Below the pieces are notes generated by a model. It was not told where the DNA came from, did not search any database, and saw nothing but the letters and a program-made list of their open reading frames with translations. Of a stretch of 64,000 nt of DNA, positions 16,730 through 25,119 are shown in pieces (position 1 is the stretch's first letter; each line of letters opens with the position of its first letter). Location: NCBI GenBank assembly GCA_035651815.1, contig DASRFB010000124.1, positions 1 through 64,000 on the forward strand. Reading direction: 5' to 3'. The stretch comes from VBDM01 sp035651815 (GTDB taxonomy: Bacteria > Pseudomonadota > Gammaproteobacteria > Burkholderiales > SG8-39). The translations under genes and the position numbers were made by a program.

Positions 16730-16746
16730 TCACGAGAGGAGAGACC

Positions 16747-17130
<384 letters not shown>

Positions 17131-17131
17131 G

Positions 17132-17797
17132 TCAGCGCGGGGCGGGCGCGACGCCGCGGAAGCGGCGGAAGTTGTTCGGCTGGCCGATCAGCGCCTTGCC
17201 GAACTCCTCGAGCAGCGCATCGTTGATCTCCGGGGCGGGCAGCGCGAACGTGTCGGGCCCCAGCCCGAGCAGGTTCTTGGTCATCATCAGCAGCCTGCCC
17301 TGGTCATGATCGGCCTTGATCTGGACGTCGGTGATGACGACCGAAGGGATGATGAACTTCGCTCCGGTCACGAAGCCCTTGGGATTCTTCAGCTCTTCCT
17401 CGGTGAACTTCACCTTGCTCGCGTAGAGCGCCTCGCGCGTCTTGATCGCCATGGGCGGATTGTCGCGGTCGACCACCATGGTGTTGTTCGAGGCCCACTT
17501 GATGTAGAAGTTGATGGTGTCGAAATATTCCTTGTCGTTGATGCGCTTGCGCCGGAAGTCGCTGAATTGCTCGGCGAACGACAGGTTCTTGAGATCCCCC
17601 ACGCCCATGATGTAGAAGACGAGCGGCGAGGTGGGCTTGAGCACGGAGAGCTGCTTGAGCAGCTCGTGGACGTACTGGAACGTCTGCTTCATCTTCTCTT
17701 CGACCAGCTTGATGCGGTCGGCGTGCACCGACTGCTGCACGTTCTGCTGCGTCTGCAGCATCTCGGCCTGTTTTTTCAGATCGTCGAGAAGGCCCAT
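17132..17797 (-). CDS. Conserved-looking cytoplasmic protein of unknown function
   Basis: 221 residues, family not recognised. It begins MGLLDDLKKQAEMLQ and is helical and rich in Gln/Lys/Glu up to about residue 55 (coiled-coil-like). This is followed by a mixed alpha/beta region with PLVFYIMGVGDLKNLSF, FYIKWASNN, and a C-terminal KFIIPSVVITDVQIKADH stretch. No signal peptide, no membrane helix, no cysteine. Codon use matches the neighbours and the composition is ordinary, so it is a real gene. It follows rsmA by 54 bases on the same strand and may be the last member of the lptD-surA-pdxA-rsmA operon. I recall similar proteins at this place in Betaproteobacteria but assign no role. Confidence 0.8.
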   Translation of the reverse strand: MGLLDDLKKQAEMLQTQQNVQQSVHADRIKLVEEKMKQTFQYVHELLKQLSVLKPTSPLVFYIMGVGDLKNLSFAEQFSDFRRKRINDKEYFDTINFYIKWASNNTMVVDRDNPPMAIKTREALYASKVKFTEEELKNPKGFVTGAKFIIPSVVITDVQIKADHDQGRLLMMTKNLLGLGPDTFALPAPEINDALLEEFGKALIGQPNNFRRFRGVAPAPR

Positions 17798-17851
17798 GGC
17801 GTAACCCCGTCCCTGGTTATCACGGCTACCCGGGTATTGTGCCAGCAGCGC

Positions 17852-18631
17852 TCACCGGGGTCCAGCTTCGTGCATGCCATTGGCAATGGCGACGAAGTCG
17901 GAGACAGGAAGATCTTCCGCGCGCGATGTCGGATCGATGCCCAGCGCCTCCAGCTGCCGGGCCGATACTAGGCTGGAGAGTGAATTTTTCACGATCTTGC
18001 GACGGGTCGAGAACGCCGTCTTCACCACGCGCGAGAACGCGTTGGCGTCCACGGCCGCGAGCTCGCCGCGGGGACGCGGCACCAGACGCACCACCGCCGA
18101 GTCCACTTCGGGCCGGGGGCGGAACGCCGACGCCGGGACCTCGAGCAGTCGCTCGAGACCGTACCGGTATTGCAGCATCACCGTGAGGCGCCCGTAATCC
18201 TTCGATCCGGGCTCCGCGGCCAGCCGGTCGACGACCTCCTTCTGCAGCATGAGGTGCAGATCGGCGCAGCGCTCGGCCGCGCCCATCAGGTGGAACAGCA
18301 GCGGCGTCGATATGTTGTACGGCAGGTTGCCGACGACGCGCAGCGGCGCGGGAAGGCTCGCGAAGTCGAACTCCAGCGCGTCGCCCTCGTGGAGCGCCAG
18401 GCGCTCGAGCGCAAAGCGCTGGCGCAGCCGGGCGCACAGGTCGCGATCGATCTCGACCGCGTGCAAGTGCGGAAGGCGCTCGAGCAGCGTCGCCGTGAGC
18501 GCGCCCAGCCCGGGGCCGATCTCCACCACCGAATCGTCGGGCCGCAAGGCCATCGCGTCGACGATCGCCCGGACGATCTCCGGCGCCTCGAGAAAGTGCT
18601 GGCCGAACCGCTTTCGCGCGACGTGGCGCAT
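17852..18631 (-). CDS. rsmA: 16S rRNA (adenine1518-N6/adenine1519-N6)-dimethyltransferase
   Basis: KsgA-type SAM methyltransferase that dimethylates two adenosines near the 3' end of 16S rRNA. 259 residues. Seen: RKRFGQHFLEAPEIV at the N terminus, SAM motif I VEIGPGLGALT, motif II VEIDRDL, and the catalytic motif IV NLPYNISTPLL. Starts 11 bases after pdxA ends; the pdxA-rsmA pair is conserved in many Proteobacteria. Confidence 0.97.
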   Translation of the reverse strand: MRHVARKRFGQHFLEAPEIVRAIVDAMALRPDDSVVEIGPGLGALTATLLERLPHLHAVEIDRDLCARLRQRFALERLALHEGDALEFDFASLPAPLRVVGNLPYNISTPLLFHLMGAAERCADLHLMLQKEVVDRLAAEPGSKDYGRLTVMLQYRYGLERLLEVPASAFRPRPEVDSAVVRLVPRPRGELAAVDANAFSRVVKTAFSTRRKIVKNSLSSLVSARQLEALGIDPTSRAEDLPVSDFVAIANGMHEAGPR

Positions 18632-18642
18632 TGGCGTTGGCG

Positions 18643-19614
18643 CTAGCGCGGGACCCCCGTCGCCGCGCGCGAGAGCTCCGCCGCCGCGCGCACCGCCTCG
18701 AGCAGGCTGCCCGCGTCGGCTTTTCCGGTCCCGGCCAGGTCGAGCGCCGTGCCGTGGTCCACCGAGGTGCGGATGATGGGCAGGCCGAGCGTAATGTTGA
18801 TTCCGCGGCCGAAGCTCGCGTACTTCAGCACCGGCAGCCCCTGGTCGTGGTACATCGCGAGCACGCAGTCGCCCTGCGACAGCACCTCCGGCGTGAACAG
18901 CGTGTCGGCCGGCAGCGGCCCGGCGAGGCGCAGGCCTTCGGCGCGCAGCTTCTCGAGCACGGGAGCGATGAGCTCGATCTCCTCGCGGCCGAAGTGGCCG
19001 CCTTCGCCGGCGTGCGGGTTGAGCCCGGCGACGAGGATCCGCGGCGATTCGACGCCGAAGCGGCGGCGAAGCTCGGCGGCGAGCACGCGTATCGTCGCTT
19101 CGAGCCCCTGGCGCGTGAGCGCGCCCGGCACGTCCTTCACCGCCATGTGCGTGGTCGCGAGCGCGACGCGCAGCCCGCCCCCGGCGAGCATCATCACCAC
19201 GCGCGGCGTCCCGGTGCGCTCGGCGAGAAACTCGGTGTGACCCGTGAAGGCGATGCCCGCGTCGTTGATCACTGCCTTGTGCACGGGCGCCGTGACCATG
19301 GCGGCGAACTTCCCGCGCACGCAGCCCTCGAGCGCCCGCTCGAGCTGCGCGATCACGTACGGCGCGTTGCGCGGCTCGAGAACGCCGGGGACGGAAGGCA
19401 CCGCGAGCGCAACGTGCTCGACCGCGAGCATGCCGGGGCGCGACGCGGATCCGGGCTCCGAGAGCCGGACTTCGATCCCGAGCGCCGCAGCGCGCTGCTC
19501 CAGCAGTTGCCGGTCGCCGAGAACGACGACGCGCGCCGCGACCTCCCCGCGCTCGAGCGCGAGGCAGAGGTCGGGGCCGATGCCGGCCGGCTCGCCCGAG
19601 GTCACCGCGATCAC
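18643..19614 (-). CDS. pdxA: 4-hydroxythreonine-4-phosphate dehydrogenase
   Basis: NAD-dependent oxidation of 4-phosphohydroxy-L-threonine in pyridoxal 5'-phosphate synthesis. 323 residues from a GTG at 19614, which gives the canonical N terminus IAVTSGEPAGIGPD; a longer reading would overlap surA by over 100 bases and was rejected. Seen: HTEFLAERTG, NPHAGEGGHFG, MYHDQGLPVLKY and the C-terminal DHGTALDLAGTGKAD, with the metal-binding histidines of the family. It lies 49 bases after surA. Confidence 0.95.
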   Translation of the reverse strand: MIAVTSGEPAGIGPDLCLALERGEVAARVVVLGDRQLLEQRAAALGIEVRLSEPGSASRPGMLAVEHVALAVPSVPGVLEPRNAPYVIAQLERALEGCVRGKFAAMVTAPVHKAVINDAGIAFTGHTEFLAERTGTPRVVMMLAGGGLRVALATTHMAVKDVPGALTRQGLEATIRVLAAELRRRFGVESPRILVAGLNPHAGEGGHFGREEIELIAPVLEKLRAEGLRLAGPLPADTLFTPEVLSQGDCVLAMYHDQGLPVLKYASFGRGINITLGLPIIRTSVDHGTALDLAGTGKADAGSLLEAVRAAAELSRAATGVPR

Positions 19615-19663
19615 GGGTAGCGGCCCGCCGGCGGACGAAGGCGCGACGCCGCGGGCGCCTGTC

Positions 19664-21040
19664 TCAGCGGTCTTCAAGCCGGTACTCGACGTACGCTCGG
19701 TCGCGCAGCTGCCGGAGCCATTCCTGGTACGCCTCGTCGCTCTTGCGCTCGCGCAGGATCTTGCGCGCATCGAGTCGCTTGCGCTCGGCGGACGCGTCGG
19801 CGGTACGGCGCTCCAGCACCTGGATCAGGTGCCAGCCGAAAGGCGTCTTCACGGGCTCGCTCACCTCGCCGTCCTTCAGGTGCGCAAAGGCGCGCTCGAA
19901 CTCGGGCACCGTGTCGCCCGGGTAGATCCAGCCGAGGTCGCCCCCGCGCGAGGCGGAGGCGTCGTCCGAATGCAGCCGGGCGAGCTCGCCGAAGTCGGCG
20001 CCGTTCGCGATGCGCTCCCGGAGCTGCGCGAGCTTGCGCTTGGCGTCGGCCTCGGACACGAGCTCGTTGGTGCGCACGAGGATGTGTCGTACGTGCACCT
20101 GCTCGACCTCGCCCGTTGCCGAGGCGCCGCGGCGATCGATGAGCTTGAGCACGTGGAACCCGGCGGGGCTGCGCAGCACGTCGGACACGTCGCCCGGCTG
20201 CAACTTCGCGAGCGCCTCGACGAAGAGCTCGGGCAGTCGGTCCTGCGAACGCCACCCCATGGCACCGCCGCGCAGCGCGTCGGGCGCGTCCGAGTACACG
20301 GCCGCGACCTGCGCGAAATCCGCGCCGCCGCGCAGCCGCTTCACCACCTCGAGCGCGCGGCTGCGCTGCTGCTCGAGCTGGTCGGGCCGCGCCTGCTCCG
20401 GAACGCGCAGCAATATGTGCGAGACGTTGTACTCCACCGGCGCGCCCTTGGTGGCGGCGGCGCCCTGGTCGGCCAGGAAGTTGTCGATCTCGCTCTCCGC
20501 GACCGTGATCTTGTTGTCGACCTCGCGCTCGCGCAACCTCGACAGGACGATCTCCGTGCGCACGTCCTCGCGGAACTTATCGAAGGCGATCCCGTCCTTC
20601 TCCAGCCGCGTCCTGAACTCGGTGAGCGAGAGGTTGTTGCCCTCGGCGATGCGCGCGATCGTCTTGTCGAGGTCGAGATCGTCGACGCGCAAACCCGTGT
20701 CCCGGGCGAGCTGCAGCTGCACCTTGTCGAGGATCATCCGCTCGAGGACCTGCCGCTCGAGCTGATCGCGCGGCGGAAGAGGCGTTCCGCGCTGGGACAG
20801 CTCCTTCAGGATGCGGCCGACGCGCTCGGACAGCTCGAACTGCGTGATGACCTCGTTGTTCACGACCGCGACGATGCGGTCGACGAGCTCCATCTTCCCG
20901 GACGCGGGCGCGCGAGGCGCCGCGGGCGTTGCCGGCGGCGCGGGGGCCGCGGCGGTCGCCGGGGCCGGCGCCGCGGCGCTGCCCTGTGCCGGCGCGGCCG
21001 CGGGCCACGCGAGAGCCGCTGCGAGAAGTATCCTGAGCAT
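19664..21040 (-). CDS. surA: Periplasmic chaperone / peptidyl-prolyl isomerase SurA
   Basis: Escorts outer-membrane proteins, LptD among them, through the periplasm. 458 residues from the ATG at 21040. Layout: signal peptide (about 1-19), an Ala/Pro-rich linker, the SurA N domain starting ELVDRIVAVVNNEVITQFEL (about residue 50), parvulin domain 1 (about 205-305, YNVSHILLRVPE) and parvulin domain 2 (about 315-415, VHVRHILVRTNE and GGDLGWIYPGD), then a C-terminal helix. The Ala/Pro linker is longer than in E. coli. It starts 16 bases after lptD. Confidence 0.97.
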   Translation of the reverse strand: MLRILLAAALAWPAAAPAQGSAAAPAPATAAAPAPPATPAAPRAPASGKMELVDRIVAVVNNEVITQFELSERVGRILKELSQRGTPLPPRDQLERQVLERMILDKVQLQLARDTGLRVDDLDLDKTIARIAEGNNLSLTEFRTRLEKDGIAFDKFREDVRTEIVLSRLREREVDNKITVAESEIDNFLADQGAAATKGAPVEYNVSHILLRVPEQARPDQLEQQRSRALEVVKRLRGGADFAQVAAVYSDAPDALRGGAMGWRSQDRLPELFVEALAKLQPGDVSDVLRSPAGFHVLKLIDRRGASATGEVEQVHVRHILVRTNELVSEADAKRKLAQLRERIANGADFGELARLHSDDASASRGGDLGWIYPGDTVPEFERAFAHLKDGEVSEPVKTPFGWHLIQVLERRTADASAERKRLDARKILRERKSDEAYQEWLRQLRDRAYVEYRLEDR

Positions 21041-21056
21041 CCGACAAGATCCGATA

Positions 21057-23330
21057 TCAGTCAAAAGGCTGCGCCGGCTGGTCGGGCGCCGGAGGCGCGC
21101 CGAGGGTCTGGTAGCCCGGGACGTTTCGCTTCAGCGCTTCGAGCGGATTCGACCCGATGCGGGAGAAGCCGTTCAGCTCCAGCTGGAGAAACAGCGTGCT
21201 CGTCGATGAGCCCGCGGTCAGGGCGAAATGCTGGATCACGACGCGCGATATCCAGCAACCCGCATTGTATTCGATCCCGGCCAGCGCTTCGACGATTCTC
21301 TTGTCGCTCGTCGAGTAGTTGAAGCGCCCGACGCCGTACCAGCCGCGCCCCAGCGGCCATTGCGAGGAGATGTCGACCTGCGCGATCTGGTCGCGCAGGT
21401 AGCGGTAGCTGAAATTCACCGTATGCAGCGGACTGGGCTGATAGCGGCCCGAGAGCGTGAGGCGCTCGGTCCGTGCGTCGCGCGGGTTGTACTGCTCGGA
21501 CGCCTCGACCGTCCAGTCGCGCGACGCGCGCCCGGAGACCGAGGCGAGGTAATCGGAGCTGTGATAAGTGCGCGGCGTGTCGGTCGGGTTGAGCGTCACG
21601 CGCTGGTTCTCGAAGTAGTAGCGCTGGGCGATGGTCGCGCGCAGCGCCTCCTGGCCGCTCGCGCCGACCAGCATGCGCGAGGTGAGCCCGAGCGTAAGCT
21701 GGTTCGCGTCGTTGATGCGGTCGCCGCCCGCGAACGCGTTCTCGGAGAAGATCTGCGCGTAGTTGAAGTCCGCGACGGCGGTATCGAAGAGCGGAATGTT
21801 GTTCTGGTCACGGAACGGCACGTACAGGTAGTACGCGCGCGGCTCGAGCGTCTGCGTGAACGACTGGCCGCGCCACTGCGTGTCCCGCTCGAACAGCAGC
21901 CCGCTGTCGAGGCTCGCGATCGGCAGCGTGCGGTTGATCGCGCTCGGGACCGAGGGGTCCTGCCGGTTCAGCTCGTACTGCGTGACGTGGAGGCCGATCT
22001 TGGGCGTGATGTACGACGAAGGGCGGATCACCGGCAGCGTGAAGCTCGGATACGCGATCGTCCGCGTTCCGACCACGTTGCTGGGATGGCTGAAGTCGAC
22101 GAACTCGCCCGACATCCCGAAGTCGACGCCGCCGGGCAAATCCTGGCGCACCGCGGACAGCGCCAGCTGCGGCCGCCGTGCGTAGGGAATCGGCACCGGG
22201 TTTTCGGGATCGGTCTGCAGCGTCTGGTAGCTCTGCACACGCCCCGTGAGGCTGTAGCCGCCGGTCCCTGCCCAGGCGCCGCCATAGGTCAGAAACCCCT
22301 CGCGGATGAGGTTCACCTGCGACGTGATATTGATGCGGCTCGCGAGATCGATGAAGTAGAAGTCGTCGGAGACCTTGTTGAGGTTGAGGCCGCCCGTCAC
22401 CGGGCCGTTGCGGTACGTGTGCACGAAGGTCTGCGCCGAGCGCGTCTCTCCCCCGCGCGCCTGGTCGTTCGGCAGCACCTCGCCGCGGTACTCGCCGAAA
22501 AAAGTCGGCTCCAGGTAGCGAACCTCGGTGGCGAGCTGCAGACCCCGCTTCGCCATTTCCCGGGGGGTCAGCGTCGCATCGTAGTTCGGGGCGAGGTTGA
22601 AGTAATACGGCGTCGAGAATTCCGCGCCGCTCTTGCCGGTGGTCCCGACGTGCGGAGGCAGGAAGCCCGACTTCCGCTGGTTGTTGAGCGAGAAATCCAG
22701 GTAGGGCGCCGGGATGATCGGGACCCCCTTGAACACGACCTTGCCCCCGCGCGCCGTGCCGACCTGGCGCGTGTAGTCGAGATCGAGCTCGCGCGCCTGC
22801 ACGTACCAGTCCTCGTTACCCGGCTTGCACGTCGTGAAGAAGACGTCGTGGACCTTGAAGCGGTCCTCGCCCAGAAAGTCGATCGACGAGGCTTTCCCGC
22901 GCGCCTCGACTCCCGCCACCCCGGTCTTGCTTCGCGGCGCGAGCGTGAAATCGGGACGATCGAAGGACCCGGTGCCGCTGCTCATGTTGTACTTGAGCGA
23001 GGGTCCGGTGATCACGTCTCCCGTGCGCTCGATGCGCACGTTGCCGACGGCCTCCACGTCCTCGCGCTGCTGGAAATAGCGCAGCGAGTCCGCCTCGACG
23101 TTGGTGTCGCCCTTGCGCAGCTCGGCGCTGCCCTCGGCGCGCGCCTCGTCGCCCTGGGTACCTTCGAGTCGATCGGCGAAGATGAACGTCGGCACGAGCG
23201 CCGTCGACGAAGGCGGACCGACCCACGTGCGCTGCAGCTTGAGCTTCAGCCCGAGGTCCTGTGCGCACACGCCCGCGGGCGCCAGCGCGATCGTCGCCGC
23301 CGCCAGCCAGCGGGCTCCGGAAAAACTCAT
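21057..23330 (-). CDS. lptD: LPS-assembly protein LptD
   Basis: Outer-membrane beta-barrel that, with LptE, inserts LPS into the outer leaflet. 757 residues from the ATG at 23330: signal peptide 1-23, periplasmic OstA jellyroll (about 50-170, ADRLEGTQGDEARAEG, then VEADSLRYF), and a C-terminal barrel of about 530 residues rich in alternating aromatic/polar strands. Only two cysteines remain in the mature protein, Cys168 (FTTCKPG) and Cys692 (AGCW), where E. coli has four; they could form the single essential non-consecutive disulfide. First gene of lptD-surA-pdxA-rsmA, and divergent from amgK. Confidence 0.97.
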   Translation of the reverse strand: MSFSGARWLAAATIALAPAGVCAQDLGLKLKLQRTWVGPPSSTALVPTFIFADRLEGTQGDEARAEGSAELRKGDTNVEADSLRYFQQREDVEAVGNVRIERTGDVITGPSLKYNMSSGTGSFDRPDFTLAPRSKTGVAGVEARGKASSIDFLGEDRFKVHDVFFTTCKPGNEDWYVQARELDLDYTRQVGTARGGKVVFKGVPIIPAPYLDFSLNNQRKSGFLPPHVGTTGKSGAEFSTPYYFNLAPNYDATLTPREMAKRGLQLATEVRYLEPTFFGEYRGEVLPNDQARGGETRSAQTFVHTYRNGPVTGGLNLNKVSDDFYFIDLASRINITSQVNLIREGFLTYGGAWAGTGGYSLTGRVQSYQTLQTDPENPVPIPYARRPQLALSAVRQDLPGGVDFGMSGEFVDFSHPSNVVGTRTIAYPSFTLPVIRPSSYITPKIGLHVTQYELNRQDPSVPSAINRTLPIASLDSGLLFERDTQWRGQSFTQTLEPRAYYLYVPFRDQNNIPLFDTAVADFNYAQIFSENAFAGGDRINDANQLTLGLTSRMLVGASGQEALRATIAQRYYFENQRVTLNPTDTPRTYHSSDYLASVSGRASRDWTVEASEQYNPRDARTERLTLSGRYQPSPLHTVNFSYRYLRDQIAQVDISSQWPLGRGWYGVGRFNYSTSDKRIVEALAGIEYNAGCWISRVVIQHFALTAGSSTSTLFLQLELNGFSRIGSNPLEALKRNVPGYQTLGAPPAPDQPAQPFD

Positions 23331-23342
23331 GAAATTCTTGGA

Positions 23343-23371
23343 ATTATCCTCGTGTGCGCGAATGCTAAAAT
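23343..23371. promoter_or_regulatory. Divergent lptD / amgK promoter region
   Basis: The short AT-rich gap carries a GATAAT on the minus strand (23343-23348), 12 bases before the lptD ATG, and on the plus strand an extended -10, TG-C-TAAAAT (23363-23371), pointing to amgK. A TTATCC lies 16 bases upstream of the latter as a poor -35. If both are real, the two promoters overlap and may compete. Confidence 0.35.
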
Positions 23372-23409
23372 CGCACAAATCGAGAGCGAAGGCAATTTCG
23401 GGACGGCGA

Positions 23410-24405
23410 TTGGATCGGCTAGCGCAGCTGCGTCATTGGCTGGAAGGTGTGCTGGGCACCTCCGGCTTCGATCTCGCGCCCGCGTCGGGAGACGCGAGCT
23501 TCCGGCGCTACTTCCGGGTCACCCGGTCCTCGGGCGAGACCTTGATCGCGATGGACGCGCCGCCGGAAAAGGAGGACTGCCGTCCTTTTCTCCACGCCGC
23601 AGCCCTGCTCGCGGACGCCGGCGTCCACGTGCCGGCCGTGCATGCGCAGAACCTTGCAGAAGGCTTTCTGCTGCTCTCCGACCTCGGCGGCACCACGTAC
23701 CTGCAGGCGCTCGGCGCGGACAGCGCGGACCGGCTTTACGCAGACGCGATCGCGGCGCTCGTGCGGATCCAGCGCGCGAGCGCCGCGGGAAAGCTTCCCG
23801 AATACGACCGCGAGCTGCTGCTGCGCGAGCTGAAGCTCTTCCCCGACTGGTACGTGGCGCGCCAGCTGGGACGCGAGCTGTCCCCGGCGCAGCGGACCGT
23901 GCTGGACGACGCATTCGAGCTGCTGCTCGAGAACAACCTCGCGCAGCCCCGGGTGTACGTCCACCGCGATTACCACTCGCGCAATCTGATGGTGTGCCAG
24001 CCCTGCCCCGGGATACTGGACTTCCAGGACGCGGTGTACGGGCCGATCACCTACGACCTGGTTTCTCTCCTGCGCGACGCTTACATCGAATGGGACGAAG
24101 AGCGCGTTCTCGACTGGGCCATCGTGTACTGGGAGGCCGCGCGCAAGGCGGGGCTGCCGGTCGCGGGCGATTTCGCGGCGTTCTACCGCGACTTCGAATG
24201 GATGGGCGCGCAGCGGCAGCTGAAAGTCATCGGCATCTTCGCGCGCCTTTGCTACCGCGACGGCAAGGAGGGCTATCTCAAGGACCAGCCGCTCGTCATG
24301 CGCTACCTGCGCCGCGCCTGCGAGCGATACCGCGAGCTCGCCCCTCTCGCGCGGCTGCTCGGCGAGCTGCAGGACGAACGGCGCCAGGCGCGCTACAGCT
24401 TCTGA
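23410..24405 (+). CDS. amgK: N-acetylmuramate/N-acetylglucosamine kinase AmgK
   Basis: Anomeric sugar kinase of peptidoglycan recycling: phosphorylates MurNAc at C1, and its product is uridylylated by MurU to UDP-MurNAc, bypassing MurA. About 331 residues in the aminoglycoside-phosphotransferase fold: GDASFRRYFRV near the N terminus, catalytic loop VHRDYHSRNLMV, and metal site ILDFQDAVYGP. The start is uncertain: TTG 23410 gives the compact N terminus; an ATG at 23362 in the same frame adds 16 residues but coincides with a likely -10 box. The assignment rests on the murU gene 17 bases downstream, the diagnostic pairing. Confidence 0.9.
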   Translation: MDRLAQLRHWLEGVLGTSGFDLAPASGDASFRRYFRVTRSSGETLIAMDAPPEKEDCRPFLHAAALLADAGVHVPAVHAQNLAEGFLLLSDLGGTTYLQALGADSADRLYADAIAALVRIQRASAAGKLPEYDRELLLRELKLFPDWYVARQLGRELSPAQRTVLDDAFELLLENNLAQPRVYVHRDYHSRNLMVCQPCPGILDFQDAVYGPITYDLVSLLRDAYIEWDEERVLDWAIVYWEAARKAGLPVAGDFAAFYRDFEWMGAQRQLKVIGIFARLCYRDGKEGYLKDQPLVMRYLRRACERYRELAPLARLLGELQDERRQARYSF

Positions 24406-24422
24406 GCATCGAGGGTGCATCC

Positions 24423-25088
24423 ATGAAGGCGATGGTTCTCGCGGCCGGGCGCGGCGAGCGCATGCGACCGCTGACCGACACGACGCCGAAGCCGCTGCTC
24501 CAGGTGCGCGGCAAGCCCGTGATCGTCTGGACCATCGAGCGACTGGCGCGCGCGGGGTTCCGCGAGCTGGTGATCAATCATGCTCATCTCGGACACAAGA
24601 TCGAGCAATCGCTGGGCGACGGGCGCCGGTTCGGCGTGTCGATACGCTATTCGCCCGAGGCCGAGGCGCTCGAGACCGCGGGCGGCATCGCCAACGCGCT
24701 GCCGCTCCTCGGGTCCGAGCCCTTCGTCGTGGTGAATGGCGACATCTACTGCGACTACGACTGTTCCCGCCTGCGCGCGCGATCCCTCGACGGCCGTCTC
24801 GCGCACCTCGTTCTCGTGCCGAACCCGGAGCACAATCCCGGCGGCGATTTCGTCCTCGATTCCTCGGAGATCCGGATGGAGGGAGGCCCCAAGCACACCT
24901 TCAGCGGGATCGCGCTGTACCGGCCCGAGCTCTTCCAGGGAGTGCAGCGCGGCTCCAAGGGCCGGATGCTGCCGCTGTGGGTCGAGGCGATCGGACAGAG
25001 GCGCGTCGGCGGCGAGCTGCACACGGGCGTCTGGCACGACGTCGGGACGCCGCAGCGCCTCGCCGCGCTGAACCAGCCGGGCGCTTGA
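24423..25088 (+). CDS. murU: N-acetylmuramate-1-phosphate uridylyltransferase MurU
   Basis: Nucleotidyltransferase that makes UDP-MurNAc from MurNAc-1-phosphate and UTP. 221 residues. Seen: the signature MVLAAGRGERMRPLTDTTPKP with the G-x-G-x-R nucleotide loop and the catalytic lysine in PKPL, VVNGDIYCDYD (metal-binding Asp) and WHDVGTPQRL near the C terminus. Length and partner fit MurU rather than the longer glucose-1-phosphate uridylyltransferases. It forms a recycling unit with amgK; MltA (3755) would generate the starting anhydro-muropeptides. Confidence 0.92.
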   Translation: MKAMVLAAGRGERMRPLTDTTPKPLLQVRGKPVIVWTIERLARAGFRELVINHAHLGHKIEQSLGDGRRFGVSIRYSPEAEALETAGGIANALPLLGSEPFVVVNGDIYCDYDCSRLRARSLDGRLAHLVLVPNPEHNPGGDFVLDSSEIRMEGGPKHTFSGIALYRPELFQGVQRGSKGRMLPLWVEAIGQRRVGGELHTGVWHDVGTPQRLAALNQPGA

Positions 25089-25119
25089 TCCCGGCCGCCC
25101 GGCGGACGACAATTCGACG

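Noticed and set aside
17817..17851. Possible sigma-54 promoter (TGGCAC) before the 221-residue protein
   Set aside because: The TGGCAC element is not followed by a TTGC(A/T) at the required spacing.
21228..25088. A 1286-codon plus-strand open frame covering lptD and amgK
   Set aside because: It is the antisense shadow of lptD in GC-rich sequence, with Arg/Ala/His/Val-rich low-complexity translation; only its last 222 codons are real (murU).
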